From Selenomonadaceae bacterium (GTDB lineage: Bacteria; Bacillota; Negativicutes; Selenomonadales; Selenomonadaceae): DNA of 64,000 bases. The first letter of the stretch is position 1; every line of letters starts with the position of its first letter. The DNA lies in the NCBI GenBank assembly GCA_017535925.1, contig JAFXTD010000034.1, positions 1 through 64,000 of the forward strand, written 5' to 3'. Shown piece by piece: positions 42,973 through 51,201 of this stretch. The notes under the pieces were generated by a model. That model searched no databases, was not told the origin of the DNA, and saw only the letters and a program-made list of their open reading frames with translations. The translations under genes were made by a program, and so were the position numbers.

Positions 42973-43865
42973 TGAGAAAAATTTTGACGATAGATGTCGG
43001 CGGCACTTTCATAAAGTATGCGGTCGTAACAGGTATTCGCTCTTTTAAAATCAACACGCGAAATAAAATTCCCACGCCGAAAAAAAATCACGAGGTATTT
43101 TTGGAAGGGCTCGCCGAAATTTTTAAAGCACACGACGACGCGGAAGGCATTGCGATTTCCATGCCGGGACTTATCGACACGCACAAGGGCGTTTGCATTT
43201 CAAGCGGCGCATTGAATTTCAGCAACGGGCATTGCCTCGCCGAAGAACTTCAAAATATTTGCGGCGTGCCCGTCACGATTGAAAACGATGCAAATTGCGC
43301 GGCTCTTGCCGAAGTTCGGTCGGGCAGCTTGGTCGACGTGAAAAATGCATTCGTTTTGGTCTTCGGGACTTCGATAGGCGGCGCGTTCATTCACAACAGA
43401 GAAATTTATCGCGGAAGTCACTTTTGCGCCGGCGAAATTGCTCCGACCTTTCAAAATATCGGCGAGGTCATTGACGAAAAAAATTCTTATCACCATGCTT
43501 TGAGTGCCGTCCTCTTTCAAGAACGTTGCGCGAAAATTTTGGGCATGCCTCCCGAAGAAGTCACGGGCGAAATGATTTTCGATTTAATCAACGAAAACGA
43601 TGACGACATGCTCGACGAGCTTTATCGATACGCTCAAGCAATCGCGGTCAAGATTTTCAATTTGCAAATGCTCTTCGACCCCGAACGCTTTGCACTCGGC
43701 GGCGGCATAAGTTCACAGCAAAGTTTTATCGATGCCGTTCAAGACAAACTCGACGAGGTCTGCAAAGCAAGTTTGGATTATCTTCCGCGCCCGCAAATTG
43801 TCGCCTGCAAATATCACAACGACGCAAATTTACTCGGCGCACTCTATCGCTACTTAAAGAGGTGA
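42972..43865 (+). CDS. ROK family sugar kinase / transcriptional-regulator-like protein
   Basis: The 297-residue protein has the ASKHA ATPase fold of ROK proteins: phosphate-1 loop ILTIDVGGTFIKYAVV (4-19), ENDANCAALAE (about 98) with the catalytic Asp, VFGTSIGGAFIHN, and GGGISSQQSFID (about 240). The usual zinc-binding HxGH...CxCGxxGC stretch is replaced by RGSHFCAGEIAPT, so the zinc site is incomplete. There is no N-terminal helix-turn-helix, favouring a kinase. Start GTG 42972 follows GGGGAGG. metN begins inside its stop, suggesting co-transcription. Confidence 0.88.
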   Translation: MRKILTIDVGGTFIKYAVVTGIRSFKINTRNKIPTPKKNHEVFLEGLAEIFKAHDDAEGIAISMPGLIDTHKGVCISSGALNFSNGHCLAEELQNICGVPVTIENDANCAALAEVRSGSLVDVKNAFVLVFGTSIGGAFIHNREIYRGSHFCAGEIAPTFQNIGEVIDEKNSYHHALSAVLFQERCAKILGMPPEEVTGEMIFDLINENDDDMLDELYRYAQAIAVKIFNLQMLFDPERFALGGGISSQQSFIDAVQDKLDEVCKASLDYLPRPQIVACKYHNDANLLGALYRYLKR

Positions 43866-43870
43866 ATCGC

Positions 43871-44932
43871 TTGATAAAACTTTCGGGCATTGAAAAAATT
43901 TACGACAGCCCTTCGGGGAAAGTTCACGCGCTCAAGGGCATTGACTTGGAAATTGCTCGCGGCGAAATTTACGGGATTATCGGCTTGAGCGGCGCGGGCA
44001 AGTCAACGCTCGTCCGCTGTATCAACATGCTTGAACGACCGACGGCGGGAAAAGTTTTCGTCGACGGGCAAGACATGACTCAACTCAACGAAAGCGAATT
44101 GCGGGCGGCAAGAAAAAATATCGGAATGATTTTCCAACACTTCAACCTCCTAAGCTCGGCGACCGTCTACGATAACATTGCCTTTCCGCTGAAACTTTCC
44201 GGCACAAGCTCCGCCGAAATCAAAAAAAAAGTTCAGCCGCTCCTCGAACTCGTCGGCTTGAGCGATAAAGCCGGTCAATATCCCGCGCAACTTTCCGGCG
44301 GACAAAAACAGCGCGTCGGAATTGCAAGAGCCTTGGCAAGCGACCCAAAAGTTTTGCTCTGCGACGAGGCAACTTCCGCCCTCGACCCGCAAACGACAAA
44401 ATCTATCCTCGCGCTGATTAAAGACATTAACAAGCAACTTGCCTTGACCGTCGTCGTCATTACTCACGAAATGCAAGTCGTCAAAGAAATTTGCGACAAG
44501 GTTGCAGTCATTTCGGATGGTGTCATTGCGGAGCGCGGCTCGGTGCTTGACGTGTTCACCAATCCTCAACACCGAATAACCAAAGAATTTATCAGCGTGC
44601 TCTTGTCGAACGATTTGCCCGCCGCGTTCCGTGGCAACGAAATTTCTCAAGACAAGACGCCTGACAGTTTTTTGCTCTTGCGATTAATTTTTCTCGGCGA
44701 CAGAGCCGATGACCCCGTGCTTGCCAAAATGATTCGGAGTTGCAAGGGCTTGGAATGCACAATGCTTTTCGGCAACCTCGATGAAATTCACGGCGTGCCC
44801 TTCGGAAGATTTATTATCGGCTTGAGCGGCGAGGAAGATGCGATTAACAACGCGTTGCATTTTCTCGGCGGCGAAGAGGTTCGCGTGGAGGTGATCGGCT
44901 ATGTTCGCAGAAATAATTCCGCTGTTGAGTAA
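43871..44932 (+). CDS. metN: Methionine ABC transporter ATP-binding protein
   Basis: The 353-residue ATPase has Walker A GLSGAGKST (about 36), signature LSGGQKQRVGIARAL, Walker B VLLCDEATSALD and the C-terminal NIL regulatory domain (about 260-350; FLLLRLIFLGDRADDPVLAKM) that senses methionine in MetN. TTG 43871 is preferred because GAGGTG lies nine bases upstream; GTG 43862 is in frame but overlaps that site. metI overlaps its end by 32 bases. metQ, the lipoprotein, is not in the window. Confidence 0.93.
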   Translation: MIKLSGIEKIYDSPSGKVHALKGIDLEIARGEIYGIIGLSGAGKSTLVRCINMLERPTAGKVFVDGQDMTQLNESELRAARKNIGMIFQHFNLLSSATVYDNIAFPLKLSGTSSAEIKKKVQPLLELVGLSDKAGQYPAQLSGGQKQRVGIARALASDPKVLLCDEATSALDPQTTKSILALIKDINKQLALTVVVITHEMQVVKEICDKVAVISDGVIAERGSVLDVFTNPQHRITKEFISVLLSNDLPAAFRGNEISQDKTPDSFLLLRLIFLGDRADDPVLAKMIRSCKGLECTMLFGNLDEIHGVPFGRFIIGLSGEEDAINNALHFLGGEEVRVEVIGYVRRNNSAVE

Positions 44933-45554
44933 GGCTCTCGGCGAAACAATTTATATGGTCATTGTATCAATGGCAATCGCGTCGGCAATCGGTGTACCGC
45001 TCGGCGTCTTGCTTCACACGACTGCCAAAGGACAAATCCTCGAAAATATTTTTATCAATCAAACGATCGGCTCCGTCGTCAATGCGGTGCGCTCAATCCC
45101 GTTTATAATTTTAATGGTGGCGATAATCCCTTTGACAAGATTTATCGTCGGCAGTGCAATCGGAACGACGGCGGCAATCGTCCCGCTTGTTATCGCGTCG
45201 ATACCGTTTATCGGGCGGCAAGTCGAAACGTCGTTGAAAGAAGTTCCTTCGGGTTTGGTCGAGGCGGCAGAGGCAATGGGCGCGACACCCTTCCAAATAA
45301 TCAGCAAAGTCCTCTTGCCCGAAGCAATGCCGGGAATCGTCTCACAACTTACAACGGTCATAATAGCGTTGGTCGGCGAATCGGCAATGGCGGGCGCAAT
45401 CGGCGGAGGCGGTCTCGGCGATTTGGCAATTCGTTACGGCTATCAACGTTTCCGCCCCGAAGTCATGTTGGCAACGGTCGTCGTGCTTATCGTTTTGGTT
45501 CAGCTAGTTCAATTCGTCGGCAACACCATAGCAAAAAAATTGGACAAACGCTGA
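44901..45554 (+). CDS. metI: Methionine ABC transporter permease
   Basis: The 217-residue permease has five to six membrane segments and the ATPase-contact loop VEAAEAMGATPFQIISKVLLPEAMPGI (EAA motif, about 125-150). The ending GYQRFRPEVMLATVVVLI is typical of MetI. It is translationally coupled to metN. With metK next downstream, the locus ties methionine uptake to SAM synthesis. No SAM riboswitch is visible in the 118 bases before metK. Confidence 0.94.
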   Translation: MFAEIIPLLSKALGETIYMVIVSMAIASAIGVPLGVLLHTTAKGQILENIFINQTIGSVVNAVRSIPFIILMVAIIPLTRFIVGSAIGTTAAIVPLVIASIPFIGRQVETSLKEVPSGLVEAAEAMGATPFQIISKVLLPEAMPGIVSQLTTVIIALVGESAMAGAIGGGGLGDLAIRYGYQRFRPEVMLATVVVLIVLVQLVQFVGNTIAKKLDKR

Positions 45555-45556
45555 CG

Positions 45557-45603
45557 AATCAGCTGTTAGCTGTTAGCGATTAGCTGAAAGCTGACAGCTA
45601 AAG
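45557..45603. repeat. Heptamer repeat array
   Basis: AGCTGTT AGCTGTT AGCGATT AGCTGAA AGCTGAC AGCTAAA lies between metI and metK. Confidence 0.85.
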
Positions 45604-45672
45604 AGGAGGCTTGACAGTCAAAATCAAATGTGATAGCTTTTTTTAATCAAACTTGGAAAGCGAGGTATAAGC

Positions 45673-46833
45673 ATGCGCAGAATTTTATTCACATCCGAAT
45701 CCGTGACGGAAGGGCACCCCGATAAAGTCGCGGACAGAATTTCAGACAGCATCTTGGACGCTATCATAGAGAAAGACCCTCAAGGTCGCGTCGCCTGTGA
45801 AACATTGGTGACGACCGGTCAAGTTCACGTCGTCGGAGAAATTTCAACGACTTGCTACGTCGATATTGCCAAAATCATACGCACCGCGATTCGTGACATA
45901 GGCTACACCGATTCGGCTTACGGTTTCGACGCGGACACCGTCGGAGTTTTAATTTCCCTCGACGAACAAAGCCCCGATATTGCTCAAGGCGTCAACAATG
46001 CCTTCGATGACAAAAATGAAATCGGCGCGGGCGACCAAGGCATGATGTTCGGCTACGCAACAAACGAAACTCCCGAATTTATGCCGTTGCCGATTTCTTT
46101 GGCTCACAAATTGGCTCGTCGTCTTGCCGAAGTTCGCAAAGTCACTCACGAGGTTGATTACCTTCGCCCCGACGGAAAAACTCAAGTCACAATCGCCTAC
46201 GAAGGTCGCAAGCCCGTTGCCGTCGATACCATTGTTATTTCCACGCAACACAATCCCGACGTTTCACTTGAGCAAATAAAAAAAGATGTGATTGAATACG
46301 TCGTCAAGCCCGTCGTTCCCGCCGAGCTTTTGACTGCAGAGACAAAATTTTTCGTCAATCCCACAGGCAAATTCGTTATCGGCGGCCCGCAAGGAGACAG
46401 CGGCTTGACCGGCAGAAAAATTATCGTCGACACTTACGGCGGGTGGGCTCGTCACGGCGGCGGAGCTTTCAGCGGCAAAGACCCCACAAAAGTTGACAGA
46501 AGCGCGGCTTATGCGGCTCGTTACGTTGCAAAAAATATTGTCGCGGCAGGTTTGGCTGACGAATGCGAAATTCAACTTGCTTATGCTATCGGCGTTGCCT
46601 ATCCCGTGAGCGTTCGCGTCGACAGTTTCGGGACTGCCAAAGTCGACGAGGAACTTATCGAGAAACTTGTTAAAGAAAACTTTGACTTGCGCCCCGCCGG
46701 AATAATCAAAATGCTTGACTTGCGCCGCCCGATTTACAAGCAGACTTCGGCTTACGGACACTTCGGCAGAACCGACAGCGATTTCACTTGGGAACGCACG
46801 GACAAAGCCGCTATTTTAGCTGCCAGCTGTTAG
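45673..46833 (+). CDS. metK: S-adenosylmethionine synthetase
   Basis: MetK makes SAM from methionine and ATP. The 386-residue protein shows [20 protein letters not shown], the ATP-binding [16 protein letters not shown] (about 117-132), and [21 protein letters not shown] with [19 protein letters not shown]. The last codons (ILAASC) and the TAG stop lie in an AGCTGCC AGCTGTT repeat, so the array has become the gene's end. GCGAGG is the modest ribosome site before ATG 45673. Confidence 0.96.
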   Translation: MRRILFTSESVTEGHPDKVADRISDSILDAIIEKDPQGRVACETLVTTGQVHVVGEISTTCYVDIAKIIRTAIRDIGYTDSAYGFDADTVGVLISLDEQSPDIAQGVNNAFDDKNEIGAGDQGMMFGYATNETPEFMPLPISLAHKLARRLAEVRKVTHEVDYLRPDGKTQVTIAYEGRKPVAVDTIVISTQHNPDVSLEQIKKDVIEYVVKPVVPAELLTAETKFFVNPTGKFVIGGPQGDSGLTGRKIIVDTYGGWARHGGGAFSGKDPTKVDRSAAYAARYVAKNIVAAGLADECEIQLAYAIGVAYPVSVRVDSFGTAKVDEELIEKLVKENFDLRPAGIIKMLDLRRPIYKQTSAYGHFGRTDSDFTWERTDKAAILAASC

Positions 46834-46888
46834 CGGGAGAGCTGTTAGGATTTTTCTGACAGCTAACAGCTAATCACTAACAGCTAAA
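46818..46888. repeat. Heptamer repeat array overlapping the metK stop
   Basis: AGCTGCC AGCTGTT AGCGGGAG AGCTGTT, then CTGACAG CTAACAG CTAATCA CTAACAG CTAAAAA fill the gap from the last metK codons to the M50 gene. Confidence 0.8.
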
Positions 46889-46910
46889 AATCGACCGAAG
46901 GGAGATTTTT

Positions 46911-47546
46911 ATGTTTGATGATATTGGCGGCTTCTTGACGACTTTAATTGCGGGCTTGCCGGGCATCGTCATTGCAATGGTCGTTCACGAATACGCTCAT
47001 GCTCGCGTTGCCTATGCGCTCGGCGATTATACTCCGCAACTTCAAGGACGTTTGACGCTCAATCCCGCCGCGCACGTCGACCCGATTGGTTTGCTCATGC
47101 TTTTTATCGTGCATTTCGGTTGGGCTAAACCCGTGCAAATAAATCCGATGAATTTTTCCAACCCTCGCCGCGATGATATTTTGGTTTCGCTTGCAGGTCC
47201 CGCGTCGAATTTAATCACTGCGTTTATCGCGCTGATAATCTTGGTCTTGCTTGCGAAAATTGATTTCCCGTTCTCGGAGGGCACGCTTTACGTCTTCAAT
47301 TTGATTATCATCTACAACATCAACTTCGCGATTTTCAACATGCTGCCCATTCCTCCGCTTGACGGCTCGCATATCTTGCGAAATATTTTGCCTTACGAAT
47401 TGGCTCGCGGCTATGAACAACTCGAACGCTACAGTTTTATTTTTCTGCTGATAATCATTGCAACGCCCGTTTTGAGTTACGTATTTGTTCCGTTGCAAAG
47501 ATTTATCTTCGGCATTTTCAGAAGTATCGTCGGCATTTTGCTTTAA
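46911..47546 (+). CDS. Site-2 protease family (M50) membrane metallopeptidase
   Basis: The 211-residue membrane protein has HEYAHARVAYALGD (zinc ligands His26 and His30 with Glu27) in an early segment and NMLPIPPLDGSHILRN with the third ligand Asp near 150. This is the short rhomboid-like M50B form without a PDZ domain, common in Firmicutes and thought to process small membrane substrates. GAAGGGAG precedes the ATG. It overlaps the convergent methyltransferase-like gene by four bases. Confidence 0.9.
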   Translation: MFDDIGGFLTTLIAGLPGIVIAMVVHEYAHARVAYALGDYTPQLQGRLTLNPAAHVDPIGLLMLFIVHFGWAKPVQINPMNFSNPRRDDILVSLAGPASNLITAFIALIILVLLAKIDFPFSEGTLYVFNLIIIYNINFAIFNMLPIPPLDGSHILRNILPYELARGYEQLERYSFIFLLIIIATPVLSYVFVPLQRFIFGIFRSIVGILL

Positions 47547-48427
47547 AGAAGCCTGTTGCCGTTATCAAAATCGTAAAGTGATTCCGCCTCGTCGATAATT
47601 TCTTCAAGCTCGGCGCGAGCGGAATATTTTTTCATGTTGCGCCAAAAATTTTCTCGGTGAATCACGACCGAACGAATGAACGCCGCCGCATAATCCGTGA
47701 AAATATTTTCCGTGTCGAAGAGCCGCCAAAAATTTTTTACGCTGTCTTCAATCGCAACGTCGTATTCGATTCGGTGGAGGAGCCTCGATAATTCTGCGCG
47801 GACTTCGGGCGTGAACATTGACTTCAACAACGCAAGCTCCGGCATCGACCGCGAGGCTCTCACCAACCAAAATTCCGTTTGTAAGTCGTCGTCGAAGTTA
47901 TCGAAGCCGCAATTTATAAGCCGCTCCAAAAGTTCGGGCGGCGATTTTTTTTTCAAGGGCAACACACGGACTTCCTTGTAAAACGAGGCGTAAAGCAGCC
48001 GCTCAAATTCCGTGCGCGTGTAAAGTCTTGAAACAATTCCGCCGAACGCGCCGCGCATCAGTCGTTCCAAAACTTTCCAGTGGCGAATGTTTCTGAAGCT
48101 CGTCAACCAACAGCCCGTTTGCTTTATGTAAGTCGAAAAGCCCGCCGCAATGTCTTGAGGATTCGTGACGACCTCCAAAGTCAAATCGCCGATAATCACG
48201 TCGAAAAATTCTTCGGGGAAAGGCAAACGCTCCTCGCGATAATCCAAGTAAAAAGTTTTTGCGCCGTCCGAATGAAATTCCTCGTTCGCGGTGACAAAAA
48301 AAATTTCGGCAGTCGGAAATTTTTTTCGCAACGGCTCAATGTACGCAAAACTTTCGACGACCAAAATCTTTTCAAAAAAATCTTCGCTCGATATAAATTC
48401 CGTCAAGCTCGGTTTAATTTCTTCCAT
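47543..48427 (-). CDS. Methyltransferase-like protein, probably glycan-related
   Basis: The 294-residue protein has an N-terminal Rossmann-like part (KILVVESFAYIEPLRKKFP, EEFFDVIIGDLTLEVVTNPQDI) resembling a degenerate SAM-methyltransferase: the DVIIGDLTLE segment replaces motif IV and motif I glycines are lacking. The C-terminal 120 residues are helical and unassigned. It sits next to a glycosyltransferase on the same strand. ATG 48427 follows GGAGATTTGGTT. The activity is uncertain because the SAM-binding loop is not canonical. Confidence 0.55.
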   Translation of the reverse strand: MEEIKPSLTEFISSEDFFEKILVVESFAYIEPLRKKFPTAEIFFVTANEEFHSDGAKTFYLDYREERLPFPEEFFDVIIGDLTLEVVTNPQDIAAGFSTYIKQTGCWLTSFRNIRHWKVLERLMRGAFGGIVSRLYTRTEFERLLYASFYKEVRVLPLKKKSPPELLERLINCGFDNFDDDLQTEFWLVRASRSMPELALLKSMFTPEVRAELSRLLHRIEYDVAIEDSVKNFWRLFDTENIFTDYAAAFIRSVVIHRENFWRNMKKYSARAELEEIIDEAESLYDFDNGNRLL

Positions 48428-48447
48428 AACCAAATCTCCAACTTCAA

Positions 48448-48482
48448 ATTAATTTCCCATTCCCAATTCCCAATTCCCAATT
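48448..48482. repeat. Heptamer repeat array
   Basis: CCCATTCCCAATTCCCAATTCCCAATT: three AATTCCC heptamers between two leftward glycan-type genes. Confidence 0.8.
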
Positions 48483-48487
48483 GCTTT

Positions 48488-49171
48488 TCAAACCTCCGGA
48501 TTGAGTTCGTCGCCGTATTCGCGCAGGAAAATTTTTTGATAGCGGCGATATTTCGGGTCAAGCGGCTTTTCTTTCGGGCAATGTACGCACCAAAAATCTT
48601 TTGACTGATTCGGCACGACAACGCGATAACCTGCGCGACTCATCTCTTTGCAAAGTGACGTATCGTATAAATGCCAGCCGTCGAATAAATCTTCGCGCCA
48701 AGTCAAATCATATTGCGTTGCCAAAAAAAGCCCGTCAACCGATTCGACTTCCTGATAATCGCCTTCGGGCTCGTTGCACTCCGAATCAACGACGCTCTCC
48801 GGCTCGCAAGCGTGAAGCACTCGACCGTAAGTCCTCATGCCGTCCCACCAAACACCCGTCGAAGGCAAATTCACGCAGCCAATCATCCCGACGACTCCGA
48901 TTGACTTATCGGAAAAAATTTTCAGCAGGTCGGCGATAAGATTTTTATTCACGACGAAAGTATCTTGGTGCAGATAAATTTTGTACTTCGCGTCGGAATT
49001 TTTCATTGCGCGGTTGTAACCTTCGGTCATGGATTTTGCATCGCGCACGTCGATAAATTCAGCCGTCATGCCTTCGGGAATTTTCAAGTGGTCAAGGTAG
49101 AGGCGGCACTCGCTGTACCACCAATCGCTGTTGACGCAAGTTATGAACGCAACTTTTTTATCGTCAAGCAA
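48488..49171 (-). CDS. Glycosyltransferase, GT2-like (StrF-type)
   Basis: The 227-residue protein has VAFITCVNSDWWYSECRLYLD, the donor-site YKIYLHQDTFVVNKNLIADLL (DxD-like HQDT), VVGMIGCVNLPSTGVWWDG and FDGWHLYDTSLCKEMSRAGY, the pattern of short GT-A transferases of the StrF group. The sugar and acceptor are unknown. TTG 49171 is preceded by GGAGG at a distance of ten bases. The companion methyltransferase-like gene follows. Confidence 0.78.
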   Translation of the reverse strand: MLDDKKVAFITCVNSDWWYSECRLYLDHLKIPEGMTAEFIDVRDAKSMTEGYNRAMKNSDAKYKIYLHQDTFVVNKNLIADLLKIFSDKSIGVVGMIGCVNLPSTGVWWDGMRTYGRVLHACEPESVVDSECNEPEGDYQEVESVDGLFLATQYDLTWREDLFDGWHLYDTSLCKEMSRAGYRVVVPNQSKDFWCVHCPKEKPLDPKYRRYQKIFLREYGDELNPEV

Positions 49172-49239
49172 AACTCAATCGCCTCCAAAATTTTTTTCAA
49201 GCATATTAACAGAATGAAAACCGCTTATCAAGAATCTGT

Positions 49240-49268
49240 TGCCTCAATAAAAGTTACGGCTTATAATT
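49240..49268 (+). promoter_or_regulatory. Promoter of the CARF-HEPN gene
   Basis: TTGCCT (49240-49245) and TATAAT (49263-49268) are 17 bases apart, 41 bases before ATG 49310. Confidence 0.65.
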
Positions 49269-49309
49269 TCGCTTGAAGTGTAAAAATTTTTTTGAACGGA
49301 GGAAATTTT

Positions 49310-51100
49310 ATGGCGAAAAATATTTTGCTCATGTTTTTGAGCGACGCCAAGACCGTTAAGCTCGGCGACAAAGTTACAATCATCGATACGCATTATGAAA
49401 ACGTTGACGGCGAAGACACCAAGACCACAAACGAATCCGCCGTGCGCTACATCTTGCAAAAAAATTCTCTCGACAAAATTTTTATCTTCGCGTCGGAAAA
49501 AGTTCGTCAAGAAATTGTTCACCGCGACGGAAGCAAATATCTCGGCGAGGACGGCAAGCCTCAAACTCATTTGGAATTTTTCCTCGAACGCGTGAGAAAA
49601 TTTATTCCGAACGTCGAAGCCGAAGTCTTCCCTTATGACGAAAAAATTTCCGGCGACGAAAATTTAAAAAGCGTTGCGAAAACGGCGGGCTTGATTCAAA
49701 AGTTCGCCTCCGATTGCAACGGCGAGGAAGTTGTCCTGCACGTCGACTTGACGGGAGGAATGCGCCATATAAATATCATGATGCTTGACTTGACTCGTTT
49801 GCTTGAATACAGCGGCTTGAAAATCGGGCACCTCCTCTATTCCAACTACAACAAAAAAATCGTCGAGGAACTCAAAAATATTTACGATCTCTTTCAGCTG
49901 ATTGCCGGCGTCGAAGAATTTGTGAACTTCGGCTCCGTCAAAGCTTTGAAAAATTATTACGCGGACAAAAAAATTTCCGTGCCGCTCAAAAAACTTTTGG
50001 ACGCGATGGAAGATTTTGCAGAGGCGATAAAGCTTTGCCACTACGGACAATTCAGCTCGGCGATTATCAAGCTTCATAACTCCGTAAGAGATTTTTCGCC
50101 CGCCGAAAACGACACGCAGGATATTTTAATGGCGCGCTTGATTGACCGAATCCGCGAGGACTATCATAATCTTATCGTCGGTCGTGAACTTGATGATTTG
50201 CGCGTGATTCGCTGGTGCTTGAACAAGGGCTATCTTCAGCAGGCTTTGACGCTTTGCACCGAACGAATCCCCGAATACCTCGCCGAAAAAAAACTTGTCA
50301 CTCAACGCAAAGACGAATTCAGAAAAATGCGGGAGGCTCGCGGCGATGATGTTCGTCCGCCCGCGTTTTATTTGCTCAACGTCTACAAAAGCGATGATAA
50401 AAAATTTAATTCGTTGGGCGTCACGGTTTCAAAAGAGCTGGCGAAGGTTTTCAACGATTATTACAAGCTGATAAAGACAATCCCCGACGCTTTGAAAAAA
50501 AATTTGACTTACGACGAATGGCACGCGCAACTCGACAAGCTGATAGAAAAAACTTGCACGAAAATAAAATCGGTTTGCAACGCGCCGCTCGAAAAGGAGC
50601 ACATTGTCTGCGAGGACGAAAAAAAATTGCGGGCGCAGTTTGAACTTTTGGCAAGCGTCAAGGCGAATCCTCAAATGACGGAAGATTTATCGAACGCGGA
50701 ACTTGAGCCGCTCAAAGAATTTTTCCTCAAGCTCAAGCCGCAACTCGACGGACAACCCGACTCAAAGAGGCGCAAGATAATTTTTAATTCGTTTGCTCAA
50801 ATTCCAAATGACGAACTCAAAAAAATTGTCCCGAAACTCGTCTGCCGCCGCAACACTCAAATTTTCCGCTTGAAGATGATGCTTGACGAGCCCGCGCAGA
50901 TTTTTTCCGTTGCCTTCGACGAAAAAATTTTCTTCGACGTCATGGAAAAATATTTCCGCATAAAAATCGAACGCAACCGCTCCGCCCACGCGAATGAAAG
51001 CAATGACACCGGCGAATTCCCGACGGCGGAAAGTCTGCGCGACTTCATGCGCGAAACAATCAACGAGCTTGAAGGCGTGACGAAAAATTCCGCGCAATGA
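49310..51100 (+). CDS. Orphan CARF-HEPN ribonuclease, TM1812/Csm6-Csx1-like
   Basis: The 596-residue protein matches the TM1812 group of CRISPR-associated CARF proteins. The N-terminal CARF domain has ILLMFLSDAKTV, THLEFFLERVRKFIP, VVLHVDLTGGMRHINIMMLD and LLYSNYNKK. The middle is helical (DLFQLIAGVEEFVNFGSVKAL). The C-terminal HEPN domain carries the RNase motif RNRSAH (Arg555 to His560). Such enzymes are activated by cyclic oligoadenylate from type III CRISPR complexes. No cas10, other cas gene or CRISPR array is in the window. CGGAGG precedes ATG 49310; the gene has its own promoter and terminator. Confidence 0.82.
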   Translation: MAKNILLMFLSDAKTVKLGDKVTIIDTHYENVDGEDTKTTNESAVRYILQKNSLDKIFIFASEKVRQEIVHRDGSKYLGEDGKPQTHLEFFLERVRKFIPNVEAEVFPYDEKISGDENLKSVAKTAGLIQKFASDCNGEEVVLHVDLTGGMRHINIMMLDLTRLLEYSGLKIGHLLYSNYNKKIVEELKNIYDLFQLIAGVEEFVNFGSVKALKNYYADKKISVPLKKLLDAMEDFAEAIKLCHYGQFSSAIIKLHNSVRDFSPAENDTQDILMARLIDRIREDYHNLIVGRELDDLRVIRWCLNKGYLQQALTLCTERIPEYLAEKKLVTQRKDEFRKMREARGDDVRPPAFYLLNVYKSDDKKFNSLGVTVSKELAKVFNDYYKLIKTIPDALKKNLTYDEWHAQLDKLIEKTCTKIKSVCNAPLEKEHIVCEDEKKLRAQFELLASVKANPQMTEDLSNAELEPLKEFFLKLKPQLDGQPDSKRRKIIFNSFAQIPNDELKKIVPKLVCRRNTQIFRLKMMLDEPAQIFSVAFDEKIFFDVMEKYFRIKIERNRSAHANESNDTGEFPTAESLRDFMRETINELEGVTKNSAQ

Positions 51101-51121
51101 CACTTTGACGCAAAAATAAAA

Positions 51122-51151
51122 CCCGTCGAAAAAAATTCGGCGGGATTTTTT
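51122..51151 (+). terminator. Terminator of the CARF-HEPN gene
   Basis: CCCG-t-CG and CG-g-CGGG pair around a run of A and T and are followed by ATTTTTTAG. Confidence 0.85.
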
Positions 51152-51201
51152 AGTTGTTGCCGGTAAATTATTTTTTAAGTGGTCAAAAAATTTCTGCCGG
51201 C

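Noticed and set aside
45555-45672. SAM riboswitch before metK
   Set aside because: The gap is only 118 bases and largely filled with heptamer repeats; no SAM-I type helices or terminator are visible.
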